From: Candidatus Symbiopectobacterium endolongispinus
GTDB lineage: Bacteria; Pseudomonadota; Gammaproteobacteria; Enterobacterales; Enterobacteriaceae
NCBI RefSeq assembly: GCF_018777385.1
Contig: NZ_JAFJYB010000003.1
Coordinates: 186,001 to 250,000, forward strand
Direction of reading: 5' to 3'
Length of the DNA stretch: 64,000 nt
Positions 20,486 to 30,473 of this stretch are shown in pieces (the first letter of the stretch is position 1; each line of letters begins with the position of its first letter). The notes beneath the pieces were generated by a model. That model saw nothing but the letters and a program-made list of their open reading frames with translations. It was not told where the DNA came from and ran no database searches. The translations under genes were made by a program, and so were the position numbers.

Positions 20486-22859
20486 TCTGGCGCTGGTTTT
20501 GGCGGGAGTGGCGATCTCCATCGCTGCTGATCGTGTGGCTGGCGTTAACGCTGGCGGTGGCGTGCGTGCTGGCGTTGGGCAATATCAGCGATCGCATGCT
20601 GCGCGCCGCGCGTCCGGTCGACGAGGATTGGCTGCAAACGGCACAGCAACAAGTGTTGACGGTCAGTCGTCAGGTCTCGTTCATGACCATGACCTATGCG
20701 GGCGAACAGGCCCAGTTGGCACGCGTCAAGGCCGCGTACGATCGCTACCCGCTCTATGGTCAGCTCCTGACGCGCCCGGAAGGACTACACCCGGTTCCTG
20801 GCTCGGTATTGGTGGCTCCGCGACTGCTGGCATTACTGGGATTGAAGGTCGGGGATAATCTCGATGTCGGCGATACCATGCTGCGGATAGCCGGGGAACT
20901 GATTCAAGAGCCGGACGAAGGGTTTAACCCGTTTGATACCGCACCGCGCGTGTTGATGAGCAGCACCGATGTGGAAAAAACCGGTGCGATACAGCCGGGC
21001 GGGCGCATTACCTGGCGCTATATGTTTGCCGGTGATACACAGCGTATCGTGCTGTTTAGCGATTTTATCAAACCGTTGCTAAAACCGGATCAGCGCTGGT
21101 ACGGCATGGAAGACAGCGATGGGGCATTGGGTAAATCCCTGCAACGTTCGCAGCAGTTTTTACTGCTGTCGGCGCTGTTGACGCTGTTGTTATCCGTTGC
21201 GGCGGTGGCCGTTGCCATGGGGCACTATTGTCACAGCCGCTATGATTTGGTGGCGGTACTCAAAACGCTGGGCGCGGACAAACGCGCACTGCGGCGTTTG
21301 ATTGTCGGGCAATGGGTGTCGGTGCTGGCGTTGTCCGGCGTGTGCGGCAGTCTGGTGGGGTTGGGTTTTGAAGCGATACTCACACGTTTGTTAGCGCAGG
21401 TGCTGCCCACAGCGTTGCCTGCGGCGGGACTGTGGCCGTGGGTATGGGCATTGGGATCGCTGGTGGTGATTTCGCTGCTGGTGGGGTTACGTCCTTACCG
21501 CCTGCTGTTAGCAACCCAGCCGCTGCGGGTGCTGCGTCAGGATATCACGGCGAACGTCTGGCCCTTGCGTTACTATCTTCCCGCTGTGGTGCTGATTGTG
21601 GTGGCTGGGTTGGCGCTGCTTTCTGGCGGCGGCATGTTGCTGTGGGCGTTGCTGGGCGGCACGGCTGTGCTGGCGCTGTTGCTGGGCATTATCGGCTGGG
21701 GCGGGCTGTTGCTGTTGCGCCGCCTGACGGTCAAGCATTTGCCTCTGCGTCTGGCGGTTAATCGCCTATTGCGCCAGCCGTGGTCCACCATGAGCCAACT
21801 GGCGGCGTTTTCTCTGTCGTTTATGTTGCTGGCATTGCTGCTGGTGATGCGCGGTGATTTGTTGGAGCGCTGGCAGCGCCAGTTGACGCCGGAAAGCCCC
21901 AACTTTTTCTTGCTGAATATCGCGCCACCTCAGGCAGCACCACTGAAAACTTTCCTTGAGCAGCACGCGGTGAAACCGGAAGCGTTTTATCCGATTATTC
22001 GTGCGCGCTTGACGGCTATCAACGGTCAGGTCGCGACCGAGAGTATTCACGAAAACGATCCTGGTGCCAATACCGTTAACCGCGAACTGAACCTGACGTG
22101 GATGGAGGGTTTGCCGTATCATAATGTGTTGACGGCTGGGCAAGCACCGAAAGCAGGTGAAGTCTCGATGGAAGCGAATGAGGCGCAGGAGATGGGGATC
22201 AAGCTCGGCGATACCCTGACCTTCACTGGCGATACACAGCCTTTTAGCGCCACGGTGACCAGCTTCCGGCGCGTGGACTGGGAGAGTCTGCGCCCGAATT
22301 TTTTCTTTATCTTCCCGCTCGGCGCGCTGGACACGCAGTCGCAATCGCTGCTGACCAGTTTCCGCCACAACGGTGATGACAAGCTTATCGTGCAGCTTAA
22401 CCGTCAATTCCCCACGGTCAGCGTGCTGGATGTGGGCACGATGCTGCACCAGATTGGTCAGGTATTGCAGCAGGTGAGTCGCGCGCTGGAAGTGATGGTA
22501 GTGCTGGTCTCGTTCTGCGGCATATTGCTGCTGCTGGCGCAAATTCAGGTTGGCATGCGTCAGCGGCGTCAGGAGTTGATGGTGTATCGCACACTGTGGG
22601 CCGGCGTCGCTTGCTGCGTGGCACCCTGTGGTGCGAGTTTGCTGCACTGGGCTTGATGTCGGGGGTAGCGGCTGCCATTGGCGCGGAAGTGGCGCTGTGG
22701 CTGTTGCAACGCAAAGTGTTTGATTTCCACTGGGAACCTAATGTGGTGATGTGGGGTGCACTGCCACTCAGCACTGCCTTGCTGCTGTCGCTGTGCGGTG
22801 GCTGGCTGAGTCTGCGGCTATTAAGTGGTAAAGCGTTGTTTCGGCAGTTTTCAAGTTAG
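20482..22859 (+). pseudogene. ybbP: ABC permease YbbP, 3' frameshift and 5' internal deletion
   Basis: Large FtsX/MacB-like permease with ten or so membrane helices. The frame starts in ATGA overlap with ybbA ([16 protein letters not shown]). After NISDRM the protein goes straight to LRAARPVDEDWL, lacking about 17 residues present in E. coli. This deletion is in frame. Near 22600-22610 the frame shifts: the first frame ends in garbage (AGVACCVAPCG), while another carries RRLLRGTLWCEFAALGLMSG and the last two helices to KALFRQFSS. Both FtsX domains are otherwise conserved (LLLSALLTLLLSVAAVAVAM; ALEVMVVLVSFCGILLLLAQ). Confidence 0.9.
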
Positions 22860-23089
22860 TCGAGCATTTGAAATGCTGGCGCCATCGGCTCTGTTGTAGA
22901 TATAAATCAGCGTTGAGTCATGGCGCCATCCACAAAATAAAAACTGTTTATTGGGATGGCGTTATTTAATCGGGTAATGGCGTCAACTGGAAGGTAGATC
23001 GGTGATAATATTTACATTGACCCCCAATTTGTTATTTGGGTCTTTTGATGATGTTAGCATGATACCTTTAAATTTTTCAGAGGAGATGG
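22860..23089. other. Intergenic region after ybbP
   Basis: No gene is recognised. The octamer-like string TGGCGCCAT occurs twice, near 22879 and 22920, and AGCATTTGAAATGCT at 22863-22877 forms a small palindrome that could end the ybbAP transcript. Composition becomes AT-rich from about 22990 onward, continuing into the orphan gene. Confidence 0.4.
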
Positions 23090-23332
23090 TTATTTTTTTG
23101 TTTCGCTATTGAAAAGAGTAGCGGTATGCCAAATTTTTTCTTGGGTTAGAGTATGTTTATTTCCATATTCCCCCTCTTTATTGGATATAGAGATAGTTTT
23201 ATCAGCGGATGTTTTAATACTAAAGAGTTGCTTTATGAGATGGTTATCAGTCTTTTTGTCTGCGTGGTTAGTTTCGGTAATCGAGTGAGTCAGTAAAGAA
23301 TAGCGATTATTGACATTTTGAATTAATGGCAT
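23090..23332 (-). CDS. AT-rich orphan small protein, 80 residues
   Basis: I do not recognise this protein. It is likely to be real because a strong ribosome site (AAGGAGATAAGC) sits directly before the ATG at 23332. The product is hydrophilic, with no signal peptide or membrane segment, and is rich in Asn, Lys, Thr and Ser (NNRYSLLTHSITETNHADKK). Base composition is clearly lower in GC than the neighbours, which suggests horizontal acquisition. It stands alone between ybbP and speG, facing no operon partner. It could be a secreted substrate or a decayed effector fragment, but nothing in the sequence decides this. Confidence 0.5.
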   Translation of the reverse strand: MPLIQNVNNRYSLLTHSITETNHADKKTDNHLIKQLFSIKTSADKTISISNKEGEYGNKHTLTQEKIWHTATLFNSETKK

Positions 23333-23617
23333 GCTTATCTCCTTAGTTGAGTTTTAATAGTAATTTTTATTGCAGATAGTCGTGAATCATAAAGCGTTCT
23401 TGTTTAATGAATGGTGTTTTTTGAGCAGTAATATGTTATTTCCCCGATTCAAGACTAAAGTAGTCCAAATGGGATGTGCTGTAAGAGGGGAACGAAGGCT
23501 CTGGCGTTCTTTCTGTCAAAACGATATAAAAGTTGGCTTGTTAGGACAGAGGGAATAGCCAATGATCCTGAATCAAGAGCATCGGCTTTAAATCGAAGGT
23601 TCAGATAAGTAACGCTG
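23333..23617. other. Intergenic region between speG and the orphan gene
   Basis: About 285 bp of AT-rich sequence. It should hold the promoter of the orphan gene on the minus strand and the speG terminator. A 62-residue plus-strand open frame (23370-23558) has no ribosome site or family resemblance. I see nothing else. Confidence 0.35.
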
Positions 23618-24193
23618 TTAGCGTGTGATATCCGCTTCCGGTGAAGGTTTATCTGCCATCGCGTTCGCTTTATACCGTTCCATATACTGGTGCTGGAAAA
23701 CGCACATACGAATGGTATTGCGGTATTCGCCGTTGATGAAAAACTCGTGGCGCAATTCGGCTTCGACTCCAAAGCCCAGCTTGGCATAAATGTGGATAGC
23801 CTTGGTGTTCTCTTTATCCACAATCAGGTACAGCTTGTACAGGTTCAGCACGGAAAATCCGTAATCCATTGCCAGCTTGGCGGCGGCGCTGGCGTAGCCA
23901 CGCCCCTGATAGGCGGGGTCGATAATAATTTGGAATTCTGCGCGGCGGTGGATATGGTTAATTTCCACCAACTCGACCAGACCTACCCGATTTTTTTCAA
24001 ACTCGATGATAAAGCGCCGCTCGCTTTGATCGTGAATGTGTTTGTCGTAGAGATCGCACAGTTCCACAAAGGCTTCATAGGGCTCTTCAAACCAATAACG
24101 CATCACACTGGCGTTGTTATCCAACTGATGGACAAAATTGAGATCCTCTCGTTCCAGAGGCCGTAAACGCACGATATTGCTCGCGCCAGACAT
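23618..24193 (-). CDS. speG: Spermidine N-acetyltransferase SpeG
   Basis: GNAT-fold enzyme that acetylates spermidine to limit polyamine toxicity. ATG 24193 is chosen because GGGAGGAACC precedes it and the product ([18 protein letters not shown]) then matches E. coli SpeG in length (191 against 186 residues). The conserved acetyl-CoA loop is [19 protein letters not shown], and polyamine-site acidic residues lie in [19 protein letters not shown]. The C-terminal stretch [16 protein letters not shown] is typical. It is intact and stands alone. Confidence 0.95.
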   Translation of the reverse strand: MSGASNIVRLRPLEREDLNFVHQLDNNASVMRYWFEEPYEAFVELCDLYDKHIHDQSERRFIIEFEKNRVGLVELVEINHIHRRAEFQIIIDPAYQGRGYASAAAKLAMDYGFSVLNLYKLYLIVDKENTKAIHIYAKLGFGVEAELRHEFFINGEYRNTIRMCVFQHQYMERYKANAMADKPSPEADITR

Positions 24194-24336
24194 GGTTCCT
24201 CCCATTACATGTTTGCCACATGGCAACAGGATGAGTATAGCGTGCTTTGTTCGCAGAACCACTGTTTGCTGGGGGGAGTTCAGAGGAAAAGGACCGCGCC
24301 CTTATCGTTAAGATCAAAGGGCGCGGCATGGCGGGA

Positions 24337-26456
24337 TTAAAAATCTACGCTGGCGCGCAGCTGCACCTGACGTGGTTCACCCACCGCCACTCGCAGGTTG
24401 TTGCCGCTGGACGGGTAGTAGGTTTTATCAAACAGGTTCTTCACGTTCATCTGCCATTTCACCTTGTAGCCGTTAAACGGCACGGTATAGGCAACAAAAG
24501 CGTCAGCAACGGTGTAATCATCGAGATAGAAGCTGTTGGCAGCATCTCCCGCACGGCGACCCACGTAGCGTGCACCGGCACCTGCGCGCAGGTCGTCTCC
24601 GGTATGCCAGCCAAGCGACCCGAAATCTTGCGTCAGGAACAGCGAGGCAGTGTGGCGAGCGGCGTTAGTCATTTCGTTACCGTTGTTTTTCGGATCGGCA
24701 ATCACGTGCGCATCAGTAAAGGCGTAGTTACCGATCAGGCTCAGTGAGTCGGTGAGCTTACCGGCTATATCCAGCTCAATACCCTGTGAACGTACTTTGC
24801 CTGAGGTGCGTGTCACTGTTTCATTGCCGATGGTTTCACCCACCATCACGTTACGTTTCACGATATCGAACAGCGCCAGGTTGGCGGTGATACGGTCCGG
24901 CAGATCGATTTTGGTGCCCACTTCATAAGAACGGCCCAGTTCAGGAGGAAGTGCGCCGATTTGAGTGGTAATGGACGAATTGGGTTTGAACGATTCGCTG
25001 TAGCTGGCGTAGAGCGAACTGTTCGGTGTCAGGCTGTAGATAACGCCGGTGCGCGGTACCAGGCGGTGGTAGGAACCGTCGGTGTTGGCGACAAACGGGC
25101 GGCCTTTGCCTGCCATGACATCAAAGCTGTCGTAGCGTAACCCGCCCAGCAGCTGCCAGCGTTCGTTCAGGCGCAGGGTGTCTTGCACGAAAAAGCCGGT
25201 GCTGTCGATATTTTCACGCTGATCGCTGTCTTTGGCGCTGACCGTGGTGGATGCGGGCAGCGTGCCGTAGACCTGGTTGTAAATGTTGAAGCCTGAAGTT
25301 GCTGTGCCGCGGATCATGTCGCCACGGAAGGTACGATCGGCTTCATAGTCAACGCCAAACAGCAGTTGATGGTTGATGCGTCCCCAGTCTACGTCGCCAT
25401 TCAGGGTCAGTTGTACGATTTGCGCCTGACTGCGTGCGTCTGCCGTTGCATCTGGTTGACGGGTTAGTATTCCGGTCGCTGTGTTGAATTTGGTGGCGCG
25501 TGCCTGATTGTCGCTATAGCGGTTACGTGCATAGGAATAGGCGAGGTTGCTCTTCCAGCGATCGTTGAGCGTTCGTCCATCTGGAGCGTCACGGTGTCCT
25601 GATCGCCGCGCGTGGTGTTATAATGCTCGTCAAAGCGGCGGTCGCGCGGCGTATTGACTGGCTTGCCGGTATTGGGATTTATGATGGTGCCGCGATCGAA
25701 CGGCGTCAGGTATTCCTGATGTTCATAGACAAGGCGCACCATGGTGTCATCGCCATACCACATCACTGACGGCGCAACGGTGGTTTGGCGTTTGCGGCCA
25801 AAATTGCGCCAGTAATCGGTTTCGTCGTGATCGACCAGCATACGGTAAGCCAAACCGTTGTCTCCCAGTGGTCCGGTGACATCCACCTGCCCACCGCCCC
25901 CGTTAAAGCTGCTCTGCCAGCCTTCGATATGGGTTTTCTGAACCAGTTCCGGTTTTTTACTGATGATATTGATCACGCCGCTGGGTTCACCCATGCCGTA
26001 CAGCATGGAGGCCGGACCTTTGAGGACTTCAACGCGTTCGCTGGTAGGCGTGAAATTGCGAGTCTGAATCGAACGAATGCCATCGCGAAACAGCGACCCA
26101 TCGCGGTTGTCGCCAAACCCACGTTTGATCACCGCATCCTGCGTCCCCCCGAGTGTGTTGGCTTGGGTAATACCGCTGATGCTGTACAGCGCTTCGTCCA
26201 GCGTGCGTGCCGCCTGATCGCGTAACACTTGCGGCGGCACGACGTTAACTGCCTGCGGCACGTCCAGCAGACGTGCTTCGGTGCGTGTGCCGGTTACGCT
26301 TTTGTGCGGTTGATAGCTGCTGTCTGTATCGGCGGTGGCCCGGTCAGATTGCGTGACCACCACGGTATCTTCCTGCGCGCTCGATGAGGCAGCGTGCGAA
26401 CCCAGTGGCAACAGCGCGATAAGTGGCCAACTGCGACGTATAAAATTAGCGTTCAT
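24337..26456 (-). pseudogene. TonB-dependent ferric-siderophore receptor, frameshifted
   Basis: Outer-membrane receptor of the FoxA/FhuA type (about 706 residues before damage). ATG 26456 lies inside the 3' end of the binding-protein gene. It has a signal peptide, the plug domain (PQAVNVVPPQVLRDQAARTL, then VEVLKGPASMLYG) and the barrel ending in Phe (LRASVDF). After TLQMDER one base is missing near 25566-25571. Downstream another frame runs without a break (NDRWKSNLAYSYARNRYSD to MIRGTATSGF). The plug resembles Yersinia FoxA, so hydroxamate siderophores are a reasonable guess for the ligand. A Fur box precedes the two-gene unit. Confidence 0.88.
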
Positions 26457-27570
26457 GTGCGATGTGACTCCAGAATGTCCCTGAAAATTCAATAGGTAAG
26501 AATTGTTGGTAGAGTTGTTTTAAGGTGTCTTGCGGTTGCAAATCGGCAAATAGATCGGGGTAGAGCGCTTTGGCAAACATCTCCACCATCACCACGTGAT
26601 ACGGGCTTAGGTAGAAGTTGTGCCACATACTCCAGGCGCGCCCCTGCTGCACGGCGTTGAGGTGTGACAGAATGGGTTCTTGTTGTAGCAGGGTGGTAAA
26701 GCTGTTTTGCGCTTGCTGCTCGGAAACGTCCGGGCCCAGCATCAGTGCCGAGAATCGCTTTCCTTCTGGCCCCGCCATGCCGGTGGCGATGTAGACATCG
26801 GGGTTGGCTGCCAGCACTTTTTCCGGATTGAGTTCACCATAGACGCGCTGAATGCTGTCGGCTGCGATGTTATCGCCACCGGCAAAGCGCAGTAACTCAC
26901 CAAGATTGCCACCTACTGCTGTGATACAGCAGGTATCGCGGCGGCCCAGATGCAGGTGCAGCATCACGGTGGGCTTTTGGCCGTGATAGCGCGCCAGGCG
27001 TTGCGAAATGGTGTCCATATGCTGCTGGTAAAATGCGCTGAATGCGGTAGCACTTTCAGTGCGGTTGAGTACTTCGCCGAGTAAACGGACGCTGGGCAGG
27101 GTGTTTTTCAACAGTTCGACGCGCAGATCGACATAAATCACCGGGATGCCTGCGCGTTCAAGCGTCTGCTGTAGCGCATCATCCTCCACCGAGGTTTTAG
27201 CCAGACGCGGCAGGATGACCAGATCGGGCTTTAACGGCAGAATGGCTTCGGCATTCAGCGTGTGCGGGCCCCCATCGCCAAGACGCGGGATTTGTGCAAT
27301 GGTAGGGAACGCAGTGGTGTATTTTTCCCAGCTTTGCGCGTCGTAACGTGCCATATCGCCGGGCCAACCCACCACGCGCTGTGCCGGATTACCGGGTTCC
27401 AGCAACGCAAGGGTATGGAGCAAACGGCTTTCACCGAGAAAAAGACGTGAAGGATTATTGGGAATCGTTACCTGACGTCCCAGCAGGTCGGTAACGGTCT
27501 TTCCCCAGGCGGTGGTGTTCGCCAACAGCAGCATGACCAGTAACGCTTTGGTCAGGAATAATGCGCGCAT
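26446..27570 (-). CDS. Iron-siderophore ABC transporter substrate-binding protein
   Basis: Periplasmic binding protein of the FepB/BtuF (TroA-like) class. ATG 27570 is preferred over the in-frame ATG at 27585 because AGAGGG precedes it and it starts the signal peptide (MRALFLTKALLVMLLLANTTAWG). The 374-residue chain shows TVTDLLGRQVTIPNNPSRLF, PGDMARYD, LKPDLVILPRL and GGDNIAADS, typical for cobalamin/Fe-siderophore binding proteins. Its end overlaps the receptor start by 11 bases, so translation is coupled. No permease or ATPase genes are adjacent, so it must use subunits encoded elsewhere or be functionless now that the receptor is broken. Confidence 0.88.
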   Translation of the reverse strand: MRALFLTKALLVMLLLANTTAWGKTVTDLLGRQVTIPNNPSRLFLGESRLLHTLALLEPGNPAQRVVGWPGDMARYDAQSWEKYTTAFPTIAQIPRLGDGGPHTLNAEAILPLKPDLVILPRLAKTSVEDDALQQTLERAGIPVIYVDLRVELLKNTLPSVRLLGEVLNRTESATAFSAFYQQHMDTISQRLARYHGQKPTVMLHLHLGRRDTCCITAVGGNLGELLRFAGGDNIAADSIQRVYGELNPEKVLAANPDVYIATGMAGPEGKRFSALMLGPDVSEQQAQNSFTTLLQQEPILSHLNAVQQGRAWSMWHNFYLSPYHVVMVEMFAKALYPDLFADLQPQDTLKQLYQQFLPIEFSGTFWSHIAHER

Positions 27571-27614
27571 ATTCGCCCTCTGCATAAAATCGAGCAGGGG
27601 AAGTTAATGAGTAT

Positions 27615-27633
27615 GAGAGTGATTATCAATAAC
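27615..27633 (-). promoter_or_regulatory. Fur box
   Basis: The minus strand reads GTTATTGATAATCACTCTC, matching the 19-bp Fur consensus GATAATGATAATCATTATC at 15 positions. It lies 45 bases upstream of the binding-protein start, where Fur would block transcription in iron-replete cells. Confidence 0.75.
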
Positions 27634-27722
27634 TCTAAGGTGGGGAAAATGCGACAAAACGATAATGTTGTTTTATATCATTAGGATGGTAATAATTTCG
27701 TAAGTAAATAAAGTGCCGCTCA

Positions 27723-27762
27723 GCGGGAACTTTCAGGGCGGCAGAGTGCTACCGCCTGAAAG
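27723..27762 (-). terminator. Stem-loop after purN
   Basis: A strong inverted repeat (ACTTTCAGG-CGG against CCGCC-TGAAAGT) with a loop of about 10 bases lies just downstream of the purN stop on the minus strand. The T-run is weak. Confidence 0.55.
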
Positions 27763-27778
27763 TCAGTGGGAATTAGCG

Positions 27779-28280
27779 TTATTCGGCAGCATAACCCTGT
27801 TTGGGAATACGCACGCCGTTGAGCCAAGCTTCGCCCTCGCGCATTTTAAGACGCCCTTCTGCAAACCAGCTCACCACCAATGGATAGATGGTGTGTTCCT
27901 GAGTTTGTACCCGAGCAGCAAGCGCTTCTTCCGTATCATCACCAAACACCGGGACCTTGGCTTGCAGAATCAGAGGACCGCCATCCAGTTCGTCAGTCAC
28001 GAAGTGGACCGAAGTACCATGTTCCTTTATCGGCATTTTCCAGTGCTTTGCGATGGGTATGTAGACCCGGGTATTTGGGCAGCAGTGACGGGTGTGCAAA
28101 CAGCGCAACGAACTCCGGGCTGAGGATGCGCATATAACCCGCCAGTACCAGACCATAGGCTTCTGGATTGTTGCTGAATACGGCCGCGATATTCGCTTTG
28201 ACACGCTTGCGCGCGCAGGCGTCAATCAACGCCTGCAAGTTGCTTCCTTGACCTGAGAGCAAGACAACGATGTTTTTCAT
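27779..28280 (-). pseudogene. purN: Phosphoribosylglycinamide formyltransferase PurN, deletions and insertion
   Basis: PurN transfers a formyl group from 10-formyl-THF to GAR in purine synthesis. The ATG at 28280 overlaps the purM stop (TAATG). The N-terminus is normal (VVLLSGQGSNLQALIDAC). About 40 residues are then missing between AYGL and VLAGYMRIL (junction near 28150), and about 6 between EFVALFA and HPSLLPKYPG (near 28095). One extra G near 28023-28025 (GATAAAGGAACATGG) shifts the frame before EHGTSVHFVTDELDGGP, which continues in another frame. The catalytic Asn/His/Asp region is therefore split. Cells with PurT can bypass PurN. Confidence 0.92.
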
Positions 28281-29317
28281 TAATTAATGACCACTGCGTC
28301 TCCGGCGTTAGCGGGTTGAATAACGCCGATTTTCCATGCGGTTTCACCCTGGCTATTGAGGAATGCCACGGCTTCCTCTGCCTGTTCAGCAGGCAGTGCG
28401 ATAATCATACCCACACCGCAGTTAAAAGTACGGTACATTTCGTGACGGCTGACGTTGCCCGTCTGTTGCAGCCAGTTGAAAACGGCGGGCCACTGCCAGC
28501 TGGATTCATCAATGTTGGCTTGCATGCCTTCTGGCAACACGCGCGGGATATTTTCCCAGAAACCGCCACCTGTCAGGTGAGCAATCGCGTGGACATCCAC
28601 TTTTTCAATCAGCGCCAGAATGGATTTGACGTAGATCCTGGTCGGGGCCAGCAGGTGATCGGCCAGTGATTTTCCCTCAAGCGTCGTCTGTTCCGGATCG
28701 GTTTTGCTCACCTCGAGAATCTTACGTACCAGCGAATAGCCGTTAGAATGTGGGCCACTGGCTGCCAGTGCTACCAGAGTATCACCTGCCTGCACTTTAC
28801 TTCCGTCGATGATCTCTGATTTTTCAACAACACCGACGCAAAAACCGGCGACGTCGTAATCTTCACCGTGGTACATGCCGGGCATTTCAGCGGTTTCGCC
28901 GCCGACAAGCGCACAGCCTGACTGTTTGCACCCTTCGGCGATACCGGTGATCACGCTGGCGGCAGTATCGACATCCAGTTTCCCCGTGGCGTAGTAATCC
29001 AGGAAGAACAGCGGCTCGGCCCCTTGAACTACCAGGTCATTGACACACATGGCCACCAGATCGATACCGATGGTGTCGTGGCGTTTCAGATCCATGGCAA
29101 GACGCAGCTTGGTGCCGACCCCGTCAGTACCGGAAACCAGAACCGGTTCATGGTATTTTTGGGGCAAGGCGCACATGGCACCGAAACCGCCCAGACCGCC
29201 CATCACTTCAGGACGGCGGGTTTGTTTCACTACGCCTTTAATACGGTCTACCAATGCGTTACCAGCATCAATATCCACGCCTGCGTCTTTGTAGCTAAGA
29301 GAGGTTTTGTCGGTCAC
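28280..29317 (-). CDS. purM: Phosphoribosylformylglycinamidine cyclo-ligase PurM
   Basis: ATP-dependent enzyme making AIR in purine synthesis. At 345 residues it equals the E. coli length and is intact from [21 protein letters not shown] to VVIN. It contains the ATP-binding glycine-rich [43 protein letters not shown] and [11 protein letters not shown] motifs. It is divergent from upp and overlaps purN by one base. A PurR box lies upstream. Confidence 0.97.
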   Translation of the reverse strand: MTDKTSLSYKDAGVDIDAGNALVDRIKGVVKQTRRPEVMGGLGGFGAMCALPQKYHEPVLVSGTDGVGTKLRLAMDLKRHDTIGIDLVAMCVNDLVVQGAEPLFFLDYYATGKLDVDTAASVITGIAEGCKQSGCALVGGETAEMPGMYHGEDYDVAGFCVGVVEKSEIIDGSKVQAGDTLVALAASGPHSNGYSLVRKILEVSKTDPEQTTLEGKSLADHLLAPTRIYVKSILALIEKVDVHAIAHLTGGGFWENIPRVLPEGMQANIDESSWQWPAVFNWLQQTGNVSRHEMYRTFNCGVGMIIALPAEQAEEAVAFLNSQGETAWKIGVIQPANAGDAVVIN

Positions 29318-29415
29318 TGCGGAATCCCCACGGAGAATACAATTGGTGGTGAGATAGCGAGCATATCCAGCCTGGTGGATCTACCCCTATCGAAGCGCGC
29401 TAATTCTAACAGCGA

Positions 29416-29431
29416 GAGCAATCGTTTGCGA
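29416..29431. promoter_or_regulatory. PurR operator upstream of purMN
   Basis: GAGCAATCGTTTGCGA matches the palindromic PurR consensus ACGCAAACGTTTGCGT at 12 of 16 positions and lies 99 bases upstream of purM, where a purMN operator is found in E. coli. Confidence 0.7.
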
Positions 29432-29533
29432 GTGGTGTGTTGCCTGCTTTGCATTTTTCCTGTTCAATGAGAATTTTCCTGCCCGGTTGATCTGGATCAG
29501 GCTATAACCTGTAGCGCTTAAGCAAAAAAGCGG

Positions 29534-29554
29534 TATAATCCCGCGATTTTTTTT
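29534..29554 (+). promoter_or_regulatory. UTP-sensitive upp promoter start region
   Basis: A perfect -10 (TATAAT, 29534-29539) is followed after five bases by G-A and a run of eight T (29545-29554). In E. coli upp, the same GATTTTTTTT start permits UTP-sensitive start-site choice and reiterative transcription, so pyrimidine control of upp-uraA is probably conserved here. Confidence 0.75.
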
Positions 29555-29635
29555 ATGATGGGCTGCCATGTCCGCCCTCGGCGCACCGATTCTGCGTCGT
29601 AAGGATATCCGTCCACTTTCTATAGGGGGAATAGA

Positions 29636-30262
29636 ATGAAGGTCGTCGAGGTTAAACACCCGCTCGTCAAACATAAACTTGGCCTGATGCGTGAAAACGA
29701 TATAAGTACAAAACGCTTTCGTGAACTGGCATCCGAAGTCGGCAGCTTATTGACCTATGAAGCCACGGCCGATCTGGTTACTGAAAAAGTGACTATCGAA
29801 GGATGGTGCGGTCCGGTGGAAGTCGATCAGATCAAAGGCAAAAAAATTACCGTGGTGCCGATCCTGCGTGCCGGTCTGGGCATGATGGAAGGCGTGCTGG
29901 AAAACGTACCGAGCGCGCGCATCAGCGTGGTGGGTATGTACCGTAACGAAGAGACGCTGGAGCCGGTGCCTTACTTCCAGAAACTGGTCTCCAACATTGA
30001 TGAGCGTATGGCGCTGGTGGTGGATCCGATGCTGGCGACCGGTGGTTCGATGATTGCCACTATCGATCTGCTGAAAAAAGCGGGTTGCCAGAGCATCAAG
30101 GTATTGGTACTGGTGGCTGCACCGAAAGGGATTGCTGCGCTGGAAAAAGCGCACCCTGACGTTGAGCTGTATACCGCCTCGGTCGACAAAGGGCTCAACG
30201 AGCATGGCTATATTATGCCGGGTCTTGGTGATGCGGGCGATAAGCTCTTTGGTACTAAATAA
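29636..30262 (+). CDS. upp: Uracil phosphoribosyltransferase Upp
   Basis: Salvage enzyme converting uracil and PRPP to UMP. The 208 residues equal the E. coli length. Visible motifs are the PRPP loop [16 protein letters not shown], the flexible loop region [13 protein letters not shown], and the C-terminal uracil site [21 protein letters not shown]. The start ([20 protein letters not shown]) is the family start. It is followed by a terminator and then uraA. Confidence 0.97.
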   Translation: MKVVEVKHPLVKHKLGLMRENDISTKRFRELASEVGSLLTYEATADLVTEKVTIEGWCGPVEVDQIKGKKITVVPILRAGLGMMEGVLENVPSARISVVGMYRNEETLEPVPYFQKLVSNIDERMALVVDPMLATGGSMIATIDLLKKAGCQSIKVLVLVAAPKGIAALEKAHPDVELYTASVDKGLNEHGYIMPGLGDAGDKLFGTK

Positions 30263-30270
30263 GCCGTATC

Positions 30271-30297
30271 AGCCGACTGAGTAAGTCGGCTTTTTTT
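30271..30297 (+). terminator. Terminator between upp and uraA
   Basis: Stem AGCCGACT / AGTCGGCT with loop GAGTA, followed by seven T: a typical rho-independent terminator that may attenuate uraA. Confidence 0.85.
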
Positions 30298-30473
30298 GCG
30301 TCGGTTTTGTTGCGCAACGCCACGGCGGTTTTTCACCCATATTTCGCACGATTTTTATAATCAGCCTCGCTTCCCTACGCGGTGACGCGTGGGGGCGGCT
30401 GGGCTGTGATAACGATGCTGGACAAACCGGCTAACCACACAACATCAAGTGACTTTTACAGAGGATATAAACG

